This document shows, piece by piece, positions 15,503 to 26,174 of a stretch of 64,000 nt of DNA. The notes beneath the pieces are model-generated. The model was not told the DNA's origin and did no database searches. It saw only the letters and a list, made by a program, of their open reading frames with translations. The position numbers and the translations under genes were made by a program. Numbering within the stretch: position 1 is the stretch's first letter; each line of letters opens with the position of its first letter. Origin of the DNA: Ramlibacter tataouinensis (GTDB lineage: Bacteria > Pseudomonadota > Gammaproteobacteria > Burkholderiales > Burkholderiaceae_C); NCBI RefSeq assembly GCF_027941915.1, contig NZ_CP116009.1, forward strand, positions 3,472,001-3,536,000. Reading direction: 5' to 3'.

Positions 15503-16921
15503 ATGGCAGCCAAGACCGTCGCAGACGTGATGAAGATGGTGAAGGAGAACGAGGTCAAGTTCGTCGACTTCCGCTTCACCGACACCCGCGGCAAGGAGCA
15601 GCACGTCACCGTGCCGATCTCCCATTTCGACGACGACAAGTTCAGCTCGGGCCATGCCTTCGACGGTTCCTCCGTCGCCGGCTGGAAGGGCATCGAGGCA
15701 TCCGACATGCTGCTGATGCCCGATCCCGATACCGCCAACATCGATCCGTTCTTCGAAGAGACCACGCTGATCCTGTCGTGCGACGTGCTGGAGCCCGGCG
15801 ACGGCAAGGCCTACGACCGCGACCCGCGCTCCATCGCCAAGCGCGCCGAGGCCTACCTCAAGGCCAGCGGCCTGGGCGACACCGCCTTCTTCGGCCCGGA
15901 ACCCGAGTTCTTCATCTTCGACGACGTGCGCTGGAGCGCCGGGCCGAACGGCTGCTTCGTCGAGATCGACGAGTACGAGGCGCCCTGGAACACCGGCAAG
16001 AAGATCGAGGGCGGCAACAAGGGCCACCGGCCGACCACCAAGGGTGGCTACTTCCCGGTGCCGCCGATCGACAGCACCCAGGACATGCGCGCCGAGATGT
16101 CGCTGATCCTCGAGCAGATGGGCATCCCGGTCGAGGTGTTCCACCACGAGGTGGCCGGCGCCGGCCAGAACGAGATCGGCACCCGGTTCAGCACCCTGGT
16201 CAAGCGCGCCGACTGGAGCCAGCTGCAGAAGTACGTGATCCACAACGTCGCCAACGCCTACGGCAAGACCGCGACCTTCATGCCCAAGCCCATCGTTGGC
16301 GACAACGGCTCGGGCATGCACGTGCACCAGTCGGTGTGGAAGGACGGCAAGAACCTGTTCGCCGGCGACGGCTATGCCGGCCTGTCGGACTTCGCCCTGT
16401 ACTACATCGGCGGCATCATCAAGCACGCCCGCGCGCTCAACGCCATCACCAACCCCGGCACCAACAGCTACAAGCGCCTGGTGCCCGGCTTCGAGGCGCC
16501 GGTCAAGCTGGCCTACAGCTCGCGCAACCGCTCGGCCTCGATCCGCATCCCGTACGTGGCCAACCCCAAGGGGCGCCGCATCGAGTGCCGCTTCCCGGAC
16601 CCGCTGATGAACCCCTACCTGGGCTTCGCGGCCATGCTGATGGCCGGCCTGGACGGGGTGGAGAACAAGATCCACCCGGGCGAGGCTGCCACCAAGGACC
16701 TGTACCACCTGCCGCCGGAAGAGGACGCCAAGATCCCGACCGTCTGCCACAGCCTGGACCAGGCGCTGGAGTACCTGGAGAACGACCGCGCCTTCCTGAC
16801 CAAGGGCGGGGTGTTCAGCGACGCCATGATCGACGCCTACATCGAGCTGAAGATGGGCGAGGTACAGCGCTTGCGCATGACCACCCATCCGATCGAGTTC
16901 GACATGTACTACAGCCTCTGA
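15503..16921 (+). CDS. glnA: Glutamine synthetase type I
   Basis: 472 residues, the usual GSI-beta length (about 469). It makes glutamine from glutamate, ammonia and ATP in the cytoplasm as a dodecamer. Visible motifs: FDGSSVAGW near residues 53-61, the metal-binding [12 protein letters not shown] (129-140), the ATP-binding region with [10 protein letters not shown] (268-277), and the adenylylation loop [10 protein letters not shown] with Tyr401, so it is expected to be controlled by GlnE. A sigma-54 promoter with an NtrC enhancer lies upstream and a strong terminator downstream. ntrBC follow one gene later. Confidence 0.98.
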   Translation: MAAKTVADVMKMVKENEVKFVDFRFTDTRGKEQHVTVPISHFDDDKFSSGHAFDGSSVAGWKGIEASDMLLMPDPDTANIDPFFEETTLILSCDVLEPGDGKAYDRDPRSIAKRAEAYLKASGLGDTAFFGPEPEFFIFDDVRWSAGPNGCFVEIDEYEAPWNTGKKIEGGNKGHRPTTKGGYFPVPPIDSTQDMRAEMSLILEQMGIPVEVFHHEVAGAGQNEIGTRFSTLVKRADWSQLQKYVIHNVANAYGKTATFMPKPIVGDNGSGMHVHQSVWKDGKNLFAGDGYAGLSDFALYYIGGIIKHARALNAITNPGTNSYKRLVPGFEAPVKLAYSSRNRSASIRIPYVANPKGRRIECRFPDPLMNPYLGFAAMLMAGLDGVENKIHPGEAATKDLYHLPPEEDAKIPTVCHSLDQALEYLENDRAFLTKGGVFSDAMIDAYIELKMGEVQRLRMTTHPIEFDMYYSL

Positions 16922-16962
16922 CGGGACCATCCCGGGGCTGTGATTCCGCACAGTCCCGCGGC

Positions 16963-17000
16963 CGACAAGGCACCGCCGGCGCGGTGCCTTGTCGTTTTTT
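16963..17000 (+). terminator. Rho-independent terminator of glnA
   Basis: A perfect 14-bp stem (CGACAAGGCACCGC at 16963-16976 pairing with 16981-16994), four-base loop CGGC, then six T. It lies 42 bases after the glnA stop and should largely separate glnA from the downstream genes. Confidence 0.9.
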
Positions 17001-17023
17001 GCCTTGCAAATCATGGGCTTGCC

Positions 17024-17051
17024 TTGCAATCCTCATCGGTTGCGCCATACT
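17024..17051 (+). promoter_or_regulatory. Possible sigma-70 promoter upstream of the small secreted-protein gene
   Basis: TTGCAA (17024-17029), 16-base spacer, CATACT (17046-17051), 43 bases before the ATG at 17095. It would supply ntrBC transcription independently of glnA. Confidence 0.35.
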
Positions 17052-17094
17052 GGCAGGCCGTCCTGGGCCCGCCCGGCCCAAGGAGCCCTTCTCC

Positions 17095-17613
17095 ATGAAG
17101 TCCGTCCTCACTGTCTCGCTTGCCGCCCTGCTCGCCGCCACCGCGGCGCAGGCCCAGAGCACGCGCATCTACCGCTGCGGCAACACCTACACCAACGACG
17201 CCGCCCAGGCGCAGGCCCAGGGCTGCAAGCTGGTCGAGGGCGGCAACGTCACTGTGGTGGAGGGCACCCGGGTCAACAGCCAGTCGACGGTGCGCGTGGC
17301 CGCGGCGCCTTCCTCCTCGTCCGCCGCCGGGCAGCCCGGCCAGAAGGTGGATTCGGCCGAGCAGAAGGCGCGCGATGCCGATGCCCGCCTGATCCTCGAG
17401 GCCGAGCTGAAGAAGGCCGAGGCGCGCCAGGGCGAACTGGCGCGGGAATGGAACAACGGCGAGCCCGAGAAGATGGGCCCCGAGCACCGCAACCACCAGA
17501 AGTACCTCGACCGGGTGGCCGAGCTCAAGGCCGCCATCGCCCGCAACGAGAGCGACATCGCCGGCATCCGGCGCGAGCTCGTCCGCGTGACGCCGGCGAC
17601 CGCGTCCAAGTGA
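17095..17613 (+). CDS. Small secreted protein with coiled-coil C-terminus, between glnA and ntrB
   Basis: 172 residues. A signal peptide (MKSVLTVSLAALLAATAAQA) is followed by a short domain with two cysteines (IYRCGNTYTND and AQGCKLVEGGN), a Ser/Ala-rich linker and a charged helical tail (from about 85, AEQKARDADARLILEAELKK) predicted to form a coiled coil. The beginning resembles DUF4124-type periplasmic proteins. It lies between the glnA terminator and ntrB, whose start is four bases beyond its stop. No function is known to me; its position in a nitrogen-control locus is suggestive only. Confidence 0.8.
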   Translation: MKSVLTVSLAALLAATAAQAQSTRIYRCGNTYTNDAAQAQAQGCKLVEGGNVTVVEGTRVNSQSTVRVAAAPSSSSAAGQPGQKVDSAEQKARDADARLILEAELKKAEARQGELAREWNNGEPEKMGPEHRNHQKYLDRVAELKAAIARNESDIAGIRRELVRVTPATASK

Positions 17614-17617
17614 CGCC

Positions 17618-18706
17618 TTGACGGCGCCCCGCTCCCCCAAGACCCCCGCCTCGCGCCAGGCCCGCTTCCAGGCCTTCGACCTGCTCGCCACCCTGGTGGC
17701 GGTGGTGGCGACCGACGGCCGCGTGCTGTTCGCCAATGCGGCGCTGGAAGACGCGCTGGGCATGTCCCGCCGCAGCATCCGGGGCTCGCCCTTTCCGGAT
17801 TGCTTTGCCGAGCCGCAGCTGCTGCGCACCGCGCTGGCCGGCGTCGGCAGCAACGAGTTCGCGACCCTGCGCTACGAGGCCGGGCTGCTGCGACATCGCA
17901 GCGACCCGCTGCCGGTGCACGTGGTGGTGGCGCAGACCGACCGTCCCGGCGAGGCGGTGGTCGAACTGCTGCCGCTGGAGCAGCAGGCGCGGCAGGAACG
18001 CGAGCAGCGCCTGCTCGACCAGTCGCAGGCCAACAAGGAGCTGGTACGCAACCTGGCGCACGAGATCCGCAACCCGCTGGGTGGCATCCGGGGCGCCGCC
18101 CAGTTGCTGGAAATGGAGGTCCAGGGCAAGGACCTGAGGGAGTACACCCGCGTCATCGTGCACGAGGCCGACCGGCTGCAGGCACTGGTGGACCGGCTGC
18201 TGGATCCGCACCGGCGCGCCCCTGTGGTGGGCGACGTCAACATCCACGAGGTCTGCGAGCGGGTGCGCGCGCTGGTCCTGGCCGAATTCCCCCGCGGGCT
18301 CGACGTGGTGCGCGATTACGATGCCTCCTTGCCGGAGTTCCGCGGCGACCGCGAGCAACTGATCCAGGCCGTGCTGAACATCGCCCACAACGCCTGCCAG
18401 GCGCTGGCCGAGCGCATCGCGGCCGGCGACGCGCAGATCGTGCTGCGCACCCGGGTCGCGCGCCAGGTGACGTTTGGCCGCCAGCGCTACCGATTGGCAC
18501 TGGAATTGCATGTGATCGACAACGGGCCGGGCGTGCCCCCGTTGCTGAAGGACCGCATCTTCTATCCGCTGGTGTCGGGGCGGGAGGGCGGTTCGGGGCT
18601 GGGGCTGACACTGGCGCAGACGATCGTGCAGCAGCACCATGGGCTGATCGAATGCGACAGCGTCCCGGGCAGGACCGATTTCAAGATCCTGATCCCGCTG
18701 CCCTGA
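17618..18706 (+). CDS. ntrB: Nitrogen regulation sensor histidine kinase NtrB (GlnL)
   Basis: 362 residues. A PAS-like sensor domain (about 20-120) without membrane segments is followed by the dimerisation/phosphoacceptor box [20 protein letters not shown] with His148. The ATPase domain has [20 protein letters not shown] and [13 protein letters not shown]. It phosphorylates or dephosphorylates NtrC according to PII status. The TTG at 17618, four bases after the preceding stop, is the best start in frame. It is co-transcribed with ntrC 24 bases downstream. Confidence 0.96.
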   Translation: MTAPRSPKTPASRQARFQAFDLLATLVAVVATDGRVLFANAALEDALGMSRRSIRGSPFPDCFAEPQLLRTALAGVGSNEFATLRYEAGLLRHRSDPLPVHVVVAQTDRPGEAVVELLPLEQQARQEREQRLLDQSQANKELVRNLAHEIRNPLGGIRGAAQLLEMEVQGKDLREYTRVIVHEADRLQALVDRLLDPHRRAPVVGDVNIHEVCERVRALVLAEFPRGLDVVRDYDASLPEFRGDREQLIQAVLNIAHNACQALAERIAAGDAQIVLRTRVARQVTFGRQRYRLALELHVIDNGPGVPPLLKDRIFYPLVSGREGGSGLGLTLAQTIVQQHHGLIECDSVPGRTDFKILIPLP

Positions 18707-18730
18707 CCACTGCCGGAGCGACCGCCACCC

Positions 18731-20230
18731 ATGAAGCCGATCTGGATCGTTGACGATGACCCCTCCATCCGGTTCGTGCTGGAGAAGGCGCTGCTGCGCG
18801 AGGAACTGCCCACGCGCAGCTTCAGCCACGCCGGCGAGGTGCTGCAGGCGCTGGAGGCCGCGGGCGAGGCGGGCCCGCAGATCCTGATCAGCGACATCCG
18901 CATGCCGGGCGGCAGCGGGCTGGAACTGCTGAACAAGGTCAAGCAGAAGCGTCCGGGGCTGCCGGTGATCGTGATGACGGCGTTCTCCGACCTCGACAGC
19001 GCCGTGGCCGCCTTCCAGGGCGGTGCCTTCGAGTACCTGCCCAAGCCGTTCGACGTGCCGCATGCGGTCGAGCTGATCCGGCGCGCGGTGCAGGAAAGCC
19101 AGCGCGAGCAGGTCGCCGAGGTGCGCATGCAGGAGGCGCCCGAGATGCTCGGCCAGGCGCCGGCCATGCAGGACGTGTTCCGCGCCATCGGCCGGCTGTC
19201 GCAGAGCAATGTCACCGTGCTGGTCACCGGCGAGTCCGGCTCCGGCAAGGAGCTGGTGGCGCGGGCGCTGCACCGGCATTCGCCGCGCGCCGACGGCCCG
19301 TTCGTCGCGATCAACACCGCCGCCATCCCCAAAGACCTGCTGGAGAGCGAGCTGTTCGGGCACGAGCGCGGCGCCTTCACCGGCGCGCAAGCCCTGCGCC
19401 GCGGCCGCTTCGAGCAGGCTGACGGCGGCACGCTGTTCCTGGACGAGATCGGCGACATGCCGTTCGACCTGCAGACGCGGCTGCTGCGCGTGCTGTCCGA
19501 TGGCCACTTCTACCGGGTCGGCGGGCACAGCCCGGTCAAGGCCAACGTGCGGGTGATCGCCGCCACCCACCAGGACCTGGAGCAGCGGGTCAGGGAGGGC
19601 GCCTTCCGCGAGGACCTGTTCCATCGCCTGAACGTGATCCGGCTGCGCCTGCCGGCGCTGCGCGAGCGGCGCGAGGACATCCCGATGCTGGCGCGCCACT
19701 TCCTGCAGCAGTCGGCCCGGCAGCTCGGGGTCGAGCCCAAGCGCATCGCCGACGCCGCGCTGGCGCGGCTGTCGTGCTTCGCCTTTCCCGGCAACGTGCG
19801 GCAACTGGAGAACATCTGCCACTGGCTGACGGTGATGGCGCCGGCCCAGGTGGTGGAACCCAAGGACCTCCCGCCCGAGGTGCTGGCCGAGCCGCCGGGT
19901 GCCGGCCAGGCCGAGGCAGGCGCGCCGCAGGCGTCGCCGCCCGGTTCGAACGAGGCGGCCCCGCCGGCAGCGGCCCTGGAGCCGGCCGCTCCGCTGCCGG
20001 CGGTCGTGCCGAGCCAGCCCTGGGAAGCGGCACTGGAAGCGCAGGCGCGCGAACTGCTGGCTTCCGGCCAGCCCGGCGTGTGGGACGCATTGACCCGGCG
20101 TTTCGAGTCCCGGCTCATCCTCACCGCGCTGTCGCTGACCCGTGGCCGCCGCATCGAAGCCGCCCAGAGGCTGGGCATCGGCCGCAACACCATCACCCGC
20201 AAGATCCAGGAACTGGACCTCGACGAGTGA
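18731..20230 (+). CDS. ntrC: Nitrogen regulation response regulator NtrC (GlnG)
   Basis: 499 residues. Receiver domain (1-120) with DDD at 8-10 and phospho-acceptor Asp55 in [16 protein letters not shown]+ sigma-54 activator domain (about 140-380) with Walker [15 protein letters not shown], the sigma-54 contact loop [14 protein letters not shown] and Walker [14 protein letters not shown] Pro/Ala-rich linker (about 390-430) leads to a Fis-type helix-turn-helix ending [23 protein letters not shown]. It activates glnA through the palindrome at 15322. Confidence 0.97.
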   Translation: MKPIWIVDDDPSIRFVLEKALLREELPTRSFSHAGEVLQALEAAGEAGPQILISDIRMPGGSGLELLNKVKQKRPGLPVIVMTAFSDLDSAVAAFQGGAFEYLPKPFDVPHAVELIRRAVQESQREQVAEVRMQEAPEMLGQAPAMQDVFRAIGRLSQSNVTVLVTGESGSGKELVARALHRHSPRADGPFVAINTAAIPKDLLESELFGHERGAFTGAQALRRGRFEQADGGTLFLDEIGDMPFDLQTRLLRVLSDGHFYRVGGHSPVKANVRVIAATHQDLEQRVREGAFREDLFHRLNVIRLRLPALRERREDIPMLARHFLQQSARQLGVEPKRIADAALARLSCFAFPGNVRQLENICHWLTVMAPAQVVEPKDLPPEVLAEPPGAGQAEAGAPQASPPGSNEAAPPAAALEPAAPLPAVVPSQPWEAALEAQARELLASGQPGVWDALTRRFESRLILTALSLTRGRRIEAAQRLGIGRNTITRKIQELDLDE

Positions 20231-20281
20231 GGCGGCGCTTCACGCCGAAGCCAGTGGTGGGGCCGACCGGATGCACGCACT

Positions 20282-20313
20282 GTGCCATCACGGGCGTGTG
20301 GCATCACGGGCGC
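20282..20313 (+). repeat. Two tandem copies of a 16-bp unit
   Basis: GTGCCATCACGGGCGT is followed directly by GTGGCATCACGGGCGC (14 of 16 identical). It lies in the 185-bp gap between ntrC and sufB. No function can be read from it; slippage is the simplest explanation. Confidence 0.5.
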
Positions 20314-20392
20314 CGCTCCCGCGCGGTCGCAGCGGCCGTGCGAGTGCAAGCATCCCCCCATCCACAATAGGGCCGCCGCCTGCAGCGGCAAT

Positions 20393-20415
20393 AAGATGCA
20401 CCGATAATGCATGTT
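20393..20415. promoter_or_regulatory. NsrR-type operator at the sufB start
   Basis: A 23-bp site with left arm AAGATGCA and right arm AATGCATGTT, fitting the NsrR pattern AAGATGCAttt-n-aaaTGCATCTT and matching the sites at 28689 and 29411. It covers a GATAAT (-10-like, 20403-20408) and ends directly before the ATG at 20416. No Shine-Dalgarno sequence fits in between, so the transcript may be leaderless. Regulation by NsrR is inferred. Confidence 0.6.
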
Positions 20416-21876
<1,461 letters not shown>

Positions 21877-21878
21877 TT

Positions 21879-21895
21879 GGGGTCAGATACGAATT
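21879..21895 (+). repeat. GGGGTCAGA-type short repeat in the sufB-sufC gap
   Basis: GGGGTCAGATACGAATT, 15 of 17 bases shared with the sequence at 50600 in the gcvT-gcvH gap. Both lie inside operons just after a stop codon. Probably a dispersed short repeat. Confidence 0.4.
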
Positions 21896-21914
21896 TCCGG
21901 AAAGCCACACGAAC

Positions 21915-22685
21915 ATGAACACATCCCAACCCGTGCTGCAGGTCGAGGAGCTGCGTGTCGCGATCGGTGACCGCGAGGTGCTGCGTGGCGCCTCCTTGTC
22001 GATCCAGCCCGGCTCGGTGGCGGTCCTGATGGGCGCCAACGGCAGCGGCAAGAGCACGCTGGGCCTGGCGCTGGCCGGCCATCCGCGCTACCAGGTCAAG
22101 GGCGGCAGCGCGAGCTTCGCCGGATCGGACCTGCTGGCCATGAGCGTGGAGCAGCGCGCCCGCGCCGGCCTGTTCCTGTCGTTCCAGGCGCCGCCCGACA
22201 TCCCCGGCGTGAAGAACAACCTGTTCATCCGCACCGCGCTGAATGCGGTGCGCGAGTCGCGCGGCGAGGCGCCACTCGACGCCTTCGATTTCCTGGGCGA
22301 GGCACGGGCCTCGGCCAAGCGGGTGGGGCTGCCCGAGGCCATGCTGGGCCGCCCGGTGAACGACGGCTTCTCCGGTGGCGAGCGCAAGCGCAACGAGCTG
22401 CTGCAGCTGGCGCTGCTCAAGCCCAGGCTGGCGATCCTGGACGAGATCGACTCGGGCATGGACGTCGACGGCGTGCGCGGCATCGTCGACCTGATCACGG
22501 CCTTGCGCCGGCAGGGCACGGCCTTCCTGATCATCTCGCACTACCTGCAGATGATCGAATCGCTGCAGCCCGATGCGGTGCTGCGGCTGGCCGAGGGCCG
22601 CATCGCCCAGAGCGGCGGGATGGAACTGGCGCGCGAGATCGCCCGCACCGGCTACGTGCGCACGCCCGCCACCGCGGAGGCCTGA
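21915..22685 (+). CDS. sufC: Fe-S assembly ATPase SufC
   Basis: 256 residues, ABC ATPase. Walker A is GANGSGKST (40-48), the signature is FSGGERKRNEL and Walker B is LAILDEIDSGMD. The sequence PPDIPGVKNNLFIRTALN in the Q-loop region is typical of SufC. It energises the SufBCD scaffold for cluster assembly. The ATG at 21915 lies 38 bases after sufB. sufD follows three bases after the stop. Confidence 0.97.
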   Translation: MNTSQPVLQVEELRVAIGDREVLRGASLSIQPGSVAVLMGANGSGKSTLGLALAGHPRYQVKGGSASFAGSDLLAMSVEQRARAGLFLSFQAPPDIPGVKNNLFIRTALNAVRESRGEAPLDAFDFLGEARASAKRVGLPEAMLGRPVNDGFSGGERKRNELLQLALLKPRLAILDEIDSGMDVDGVRGIVDLITALRRQGTAFLIISHYLQMIESLQPDAVLRLAEGRIAQSGGMELAREIARTGYVRTPATAEA

Positions 22686-22688
22686 GCG

Positions 22689-23888
22689 ATGGCACACGGG
22701 GCATCCAACGACGCAGTCGCCGCGCGCAACCACCTGGCTGCGCACGGCTGGATTGCGAAGAAGGCCGAGGCCTTCCGCCACCTGCCGCCACCGCCCGCCG
22801 AGCTGTGGCTGGGTGAAGTGACGGCGCCCATCGAAGCGCCCGAAGACGGCTGGACCCTGCAGATCCTGGACGGCACGACCGCAGGGGTGGTCGAGGCGCG
22901 CTGGTTCGACGCCGCCGATGCCGCCCAGCGCAGGGAGCTGTTCGCATCGCTGCCGCTGCCGGCCGACGACGATGCCGCGCCGTTCGCCTGGGCGCACCGG
23001 GCGCTGGTGCGCCGCGGCCTGCGACTGCGCCTGGGCGCCGGCGAGAGCTTGCTGCGGCTCGACCGCGCGCCGGTTGCCGCCGTCGAGGCGCCCCTGCTGC
23101 TGATCGAACTCGCCCCCGGTGCTTCCTGCGTGCTGCTCGAGGCACATGCCGCGCCGCTTGCAGCACCTGTCGTGCAGAACCTGCAGGTGCACGTGCAGCT
23201 GGCGCAGGGCGCCCGCCTGAAGCACCTGCGCCACGTGCCCGCGGGCCGCGCCGACCGCATCGCGCATCACCTGCACGCGCGGCTGGATGAGGATGCGCAG
23301 TACGCGCAGGCGCTGCTGGCCACCGGCAGCGACTACCACCTGCAGCGCAACGTGGTGGCGCTGCAGGGCGCGCGCGCAGCCGCCCGCATCGATGGCGTGC
23401 TGCTGGCCGACGGCAGCACGCTGGAGCAGCAGATCGTCTCGCGCCATGGCGCGCCGCACACGCGCAGCAGCGCCGAAGTGCTGGCACTGGCCAGCGGTGC
23501 CGCGCGCGTGGTCGGCAATGTACTGACGCACATGGCGCCGGGCTGCGACGAAGCCGAGGCGCGGCAGAAGCTCGCCGGCATTCCCACGTCGGGCCAGCCG
23601 CGCATCGTGCTGCGCCCGCACCTGGAGATCCACCACGACCAGGTGCAGGCCTCGCACGGTGCCACCTGGGGCGCGCTGCCGGAAGAGGCCCTGTTCTTCG
23701 CCCGCCAGCGCGGCCTGGATGAGTCGGCCGCCAAGGCACTGATCCTGGAAGGCCTGGCGCGCGCGGCGCTGGCGCGCGGCGTCGACGACGACACGCTGCC
23801 CGAGGCGCTGCGCCTGGACCCCTACCTGGGCGAGGCCATCGCGCGCCACCTGGCCGGCACGCCGGCGAAGGAGGCCGCCCATGGGTGA
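22689..23888 (+). CDS. sufD: Fe-S assembly protein SufD
   Basis: 399 residues. As usual for SufD, the N-terminus is variable and the C-terminal beta-helix is conserved: LDEDAQYAQALLATG, GAPHTRSSAEVLAL and HHDQVQASHGATWGALPEEALFFARQRGL split along the C-terminal third. It partners SufB in SufBC2D. Its end overlaps the sufS start by eight bases, indicating coupled translation. Confidence 0.95.
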   Translation: MAHGASNDAVAARNHLAAHGWIAKKAEAFRHLPPPPAELWLGEVTAPIEAPEDGWTLQILDGTTAGVVEARWFDAADAAQRRELFASLPLPADDDAAPFAWAHRALVRRGLRLRLGAGESLLRLDRAPVAAVEAPLLLIELAPGASCVLLEAHAAPLAAPVVQNLQVHVQLAQGARLKHLRHVPAGRADRIAHHLHARLDEDAQYAQALLATGSDYHLQRNVVALQGARAAARIDGVLLADGSTLEQQIVSRHGAPHTRSSAEVLALASGAARVVGNVLTHMAPGCDEAEARQKLAGIPTSGQPRIVLRPHLEIHHDQVQASHGATWGALPEEALFFARQRGLDESAAKALILEGLARAALARGVDDDTLPEALRLDPYLGEAIARHLAGTPAKEAAHG

Positions 23889-25122
23889 CAGGCTGCTGGA
23901 TGGCACGCACGCCGGGCAATTCCCCGGCCTGGCCCAGCGCATCAACGATGCGCCGCTGGCCTACCTGGACAACGCCGCGACCACCCACATGCCGCAGGCG
24001 GTGATCGATGCGCTGCAGGCCTTCGAGGCCGGCAGCCGGGCCAACATCCACCGCGGCGTCCACACGCTCAGCCAGCGCTCGACCGAGGCCTTCGACCAGG
24101 CGCGTGCCACGCTCAAGCGCTTCGTCGGCGCGGGCGACGCGCACGAACTCGTGTTCACCTCCGGCACCACCGAGGCCCTGAACCTGGTCGCGCACGGCCT
24201 GTCGGACGCCGGCCTGGGCGCTGCCGTGCTGCAACCCGGCGACGAGATCGTGGTCAGCGCGTTGGAGCACCACGCCAACCTGGTGCCCTGGCAAGTCGCG
24301 GCGCGCCGCAGCGGCGCCAGGCTGCACGTCCTGCGGCCCGATGCGCAGGGCTGCCTGCACCCCGATGACCTCGCGCGCCTGCTGGGCCCCCGCACGCGGG
24401 TGTTCGCCGTCACTGCCTGCGCCAATGCCACCGGCGAGCGGCCGCCCTACGAGGCGCTGCTGGCGCTGGCCGCCGAGGCCGGCGCGCTGACCGTGCTGGA
24501 TGCCGCCCAGGCGGTGGCGCACGAGGTGCCGCGTTTGGCGGACCTCGATTGCGATTTCATGGCCTTCTCCGGCCACAAGATGTACGGCCCGATGGGCATC
24601 GGCGCGCTGGTCGGCCGCCGCGCCGCGCTGGAGCGGCTGGCGCCGCTGCGGCTGGGGGGTGACATGGTCGAGTGGGTCACCGAGCAGACCGCCAGCTTCG
24701 CCGAACTGCCGGCGCGGCTGGAGGGCGGCACGCCCAACGTCGGCGGCGCCGTCGGCATGGCCGCCGCCGCCGACTGGATCGATGCGATCGGGCGCGAGGC
24801 GATCGATGCCCATGTGCGCGCGCTGCGCAGCCACGCGGTGACCCGGCTGTCGGCGTTGGACCGCCTGCGTGTGCTGTCGCCCGGGGCCGAGCGCTCGGCC
24901 ATCGTGTCGTTCGTGGCCGAGGACGCGCACCCGCACGACCTGGGCACGCTGCTGGACCGGCGCGGCATCGCCGTGCGCACCGGCCACCACTGCGCCCAGC
25001 CGCTGCTCGAGTGCCTGGGCACCGGCCCGACCACCCGCGCGTCCTTTGCCATCTACAACACGCACGAGGAAGTGGACCGCCTGGCCGATGCCGTCGCCCA
25101 CGCCCTGGAGGTGCTGCGATGA
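23881..25122 (+). CDS. sufS: Cysteine desulfurase SufS
   Basis: 413 residues, class II (SufS-type) PLP enzyme that takes sulfur from cysteine. The PLP lysine is Lys233 in AFSGHKMYGPMGIGAL. The persulfide cysteine is Cys371 in RTGHHCAQPLLECLG. LDNAATTHMPQAVIDAL near the start and SGTTEALNLVAHG (about 94-107) bind cofactor. It pairs with SufU, the next gene, whose start overlaps its stop by four bases. Confidence 0.96.
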   Translation: MGDRLLDGTHAGQFPGLAQRINDAPLAYLDNAATTHMPQAVIDALQAFEAGSRANIHRGVHTLSQRSTEAFDQARATLKRFVGAGDAHELVFTSGTTEALNLVAHGLSDAGLGAAVLQPGDEIVVSALEHHANLVPWQVAARRSGARLHVLRPDAQGCLHPDDLARLLGPRTRVFAVTACANATGERPPYEALLALAAEAGALTVLDAAQAVAHEVPRLADLDCDFMAFSGHKMYGPMGIGALVGRRAALERLAPLRLGGDMVEWVTEQTASFAELPARLEGGTPNVGGAVGMAAAADWIDAIGREAIDAHVRALRSHAVTRLSALDRLRVLSPGAERSAIVSFVAEDAHPHDLGTLLDRRGIAVRTGHHCAQPLLECLGTGPTTRASFAIYNTHEEVDRLADAVAHALEVLR

Positions 25123-25589
25123 GCGATCCCATCGACGATCTCTACCAGGAGCTGGTGCTGGAGCACAAGCGCGCCCCGCGCCATTTCGGCAAGCTGCCCG
25201 AGGCCACGCACGAGGCGCGCGGACGCAACCCGAGCTGCGGCGACGACATCCACGTGCAGTTGCAGCTGCAGGGCGATGCCCTCAAGGACATCCGCTTCAC
25301 CGGCCAGGGCTGCGCGATCTGCATCGCCTCGACGTCGATGATGACCGAGGCCCTGCATGGCCGCGACAAGCAGGCGGCCGAGGACCTGCAGCGGCGCTTC
25401 CGCGCGGTGATGACCGGCGAGGCCGACCCGGAGGAAGCGTCGCTCGGCAAGCTGGTCAGCCTGGCGGGCGTGCGCAACTACCCCAGCCGCATCAAGTGCG
25501 CGCTGCTCGGCTGGCATGCCCTGATGCACGCACTGCAGCAGCCCGCCGGCAAAACGACGGTGGCCACCCTGGAGGAACCCGCGCCATGA
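25119..25589 (+). CDS. sufU: SufU-type sulfur-transfer/scaffold protein
   Basis: 156 residues of the NifU-N/SufU family. The zinc or cluster ligands are visible as Cys40 and Asp42 (NPSCGDDI), Cys65 (GQGCAICIAS) and Cys127 (RIKCALLGW). It has the insertion between the second and third cysteines that marks SufU rather than IscU. It accepts sulfur from SufS. Overlap ATGA with sufS and with sufT (25586) shows a tightly packed operon. Confidence 0.94.
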   Translation: MSDPIDDLYQELVLEHKRAPRHFGKLPEATHEARGRNPSCGDDIHVQLQLQGDALKDIRFTGQGCAICIASTSMMTEALHGRDKQAAEDLQRRFRAVMTGEADPEEASLGKLVSLAGVRNYPSRIKCALLGWHALMHALQQPAGKTTVATLEEPAP

Positions 25590-26128
25590 GAGCCCCGCGC
25601 GAGACCGTGATCTTCCGACGGCCGGTGATGGTGGAGCTGGTCCCCTACGGCACGCAGATCGAGCTGGACCCCGGCATGATGGGCCAGGTCACCCAGTCGC
25701 TGGGCGACAACTTCACGCTGGTGGTCGATGGCCAGATGGTGCGCCTGAAGGGCAGCGATGCCGATGCGATCGGCAAGGAGCCGCCAACGGCGCAGCAGGA
25801 GGAGGGCGACGACGGCAGTGACCTCGAGACTCGCATCTGGCGCACCCTCGCCACCTGCTACGACCCCGAGATCCCGGTCGATATCGTGGAGCTGGGCCTG
25901 ATCTACGCCTGCGAGCTCACGCCGATGGCGGACGGCCGCAGCCAGGTCGACATCCAGATGACGCTCACCGCACCCGGCTGCGGCATGGGCGAGGTGCTGG
26001 CCAACGAAGTGGCCGACAAGGTGCTGGCGCTCAAGGGCGTGGGCGAGGTCAAGGTGGACATGGTGTTCGACCCGCCCTGGGATCGCTCCCGGATGTCCGA
26101 GGCCGCCCAGCTCGCGCTCGGCATCTGA
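25586..26128 (+). CDS. sufT: SufT-like Fe-S maturation factor (DUF59)
   Basis: 180 residues. The N-terminal part (RETVIFRRPVMVELVPYGTQIEL) is the SufT-specific extension. The C-terminal MIP18/DUF59 domain has CYDPEIPVDIVELGLIYACEL and MTLTAPGCGMGEVLANEV with its conserved cysteine. SufT supports Fe-S protein maturation under high demand. It closes the suf genes proper; serA follows after 46 bases. Confidence 0.93.
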   Translation: MRAPRETVIFRRPVMVELVPYGTQIELDPGMMGQVTQSLGDNFTLVVDGQMVRLKGSDADAIGKEPPTAQQEEGDDGSDLETRIWRTLATCYDPEIPVDIVELGLIYACELTPMADGRSQVDIQMTLTAPGCGMGEVLANEVADKVLALKGVGEVKVDMVFDPPWDRSRMSEAAQLALGI

Positions 26129-26174
26129 GCGCGCCCGCAACGTTTTCTTTCTTATCAACTCGCCACTCGATCCG

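Noticed and set aside
17525-19822. A 765-codon minus-strand frame opposite ntrBC
   Set aside because: ntrB and ntrC have complete domains on the + strand; the opposite frame has none.
20393-20415. IscR or SufR operator at sufB
   Set aside because: The AAGATGCA / TGCATsTT arms match the NsrR sites at 28689 and 29411 and not the IscR type 1 or type 2 patterns.
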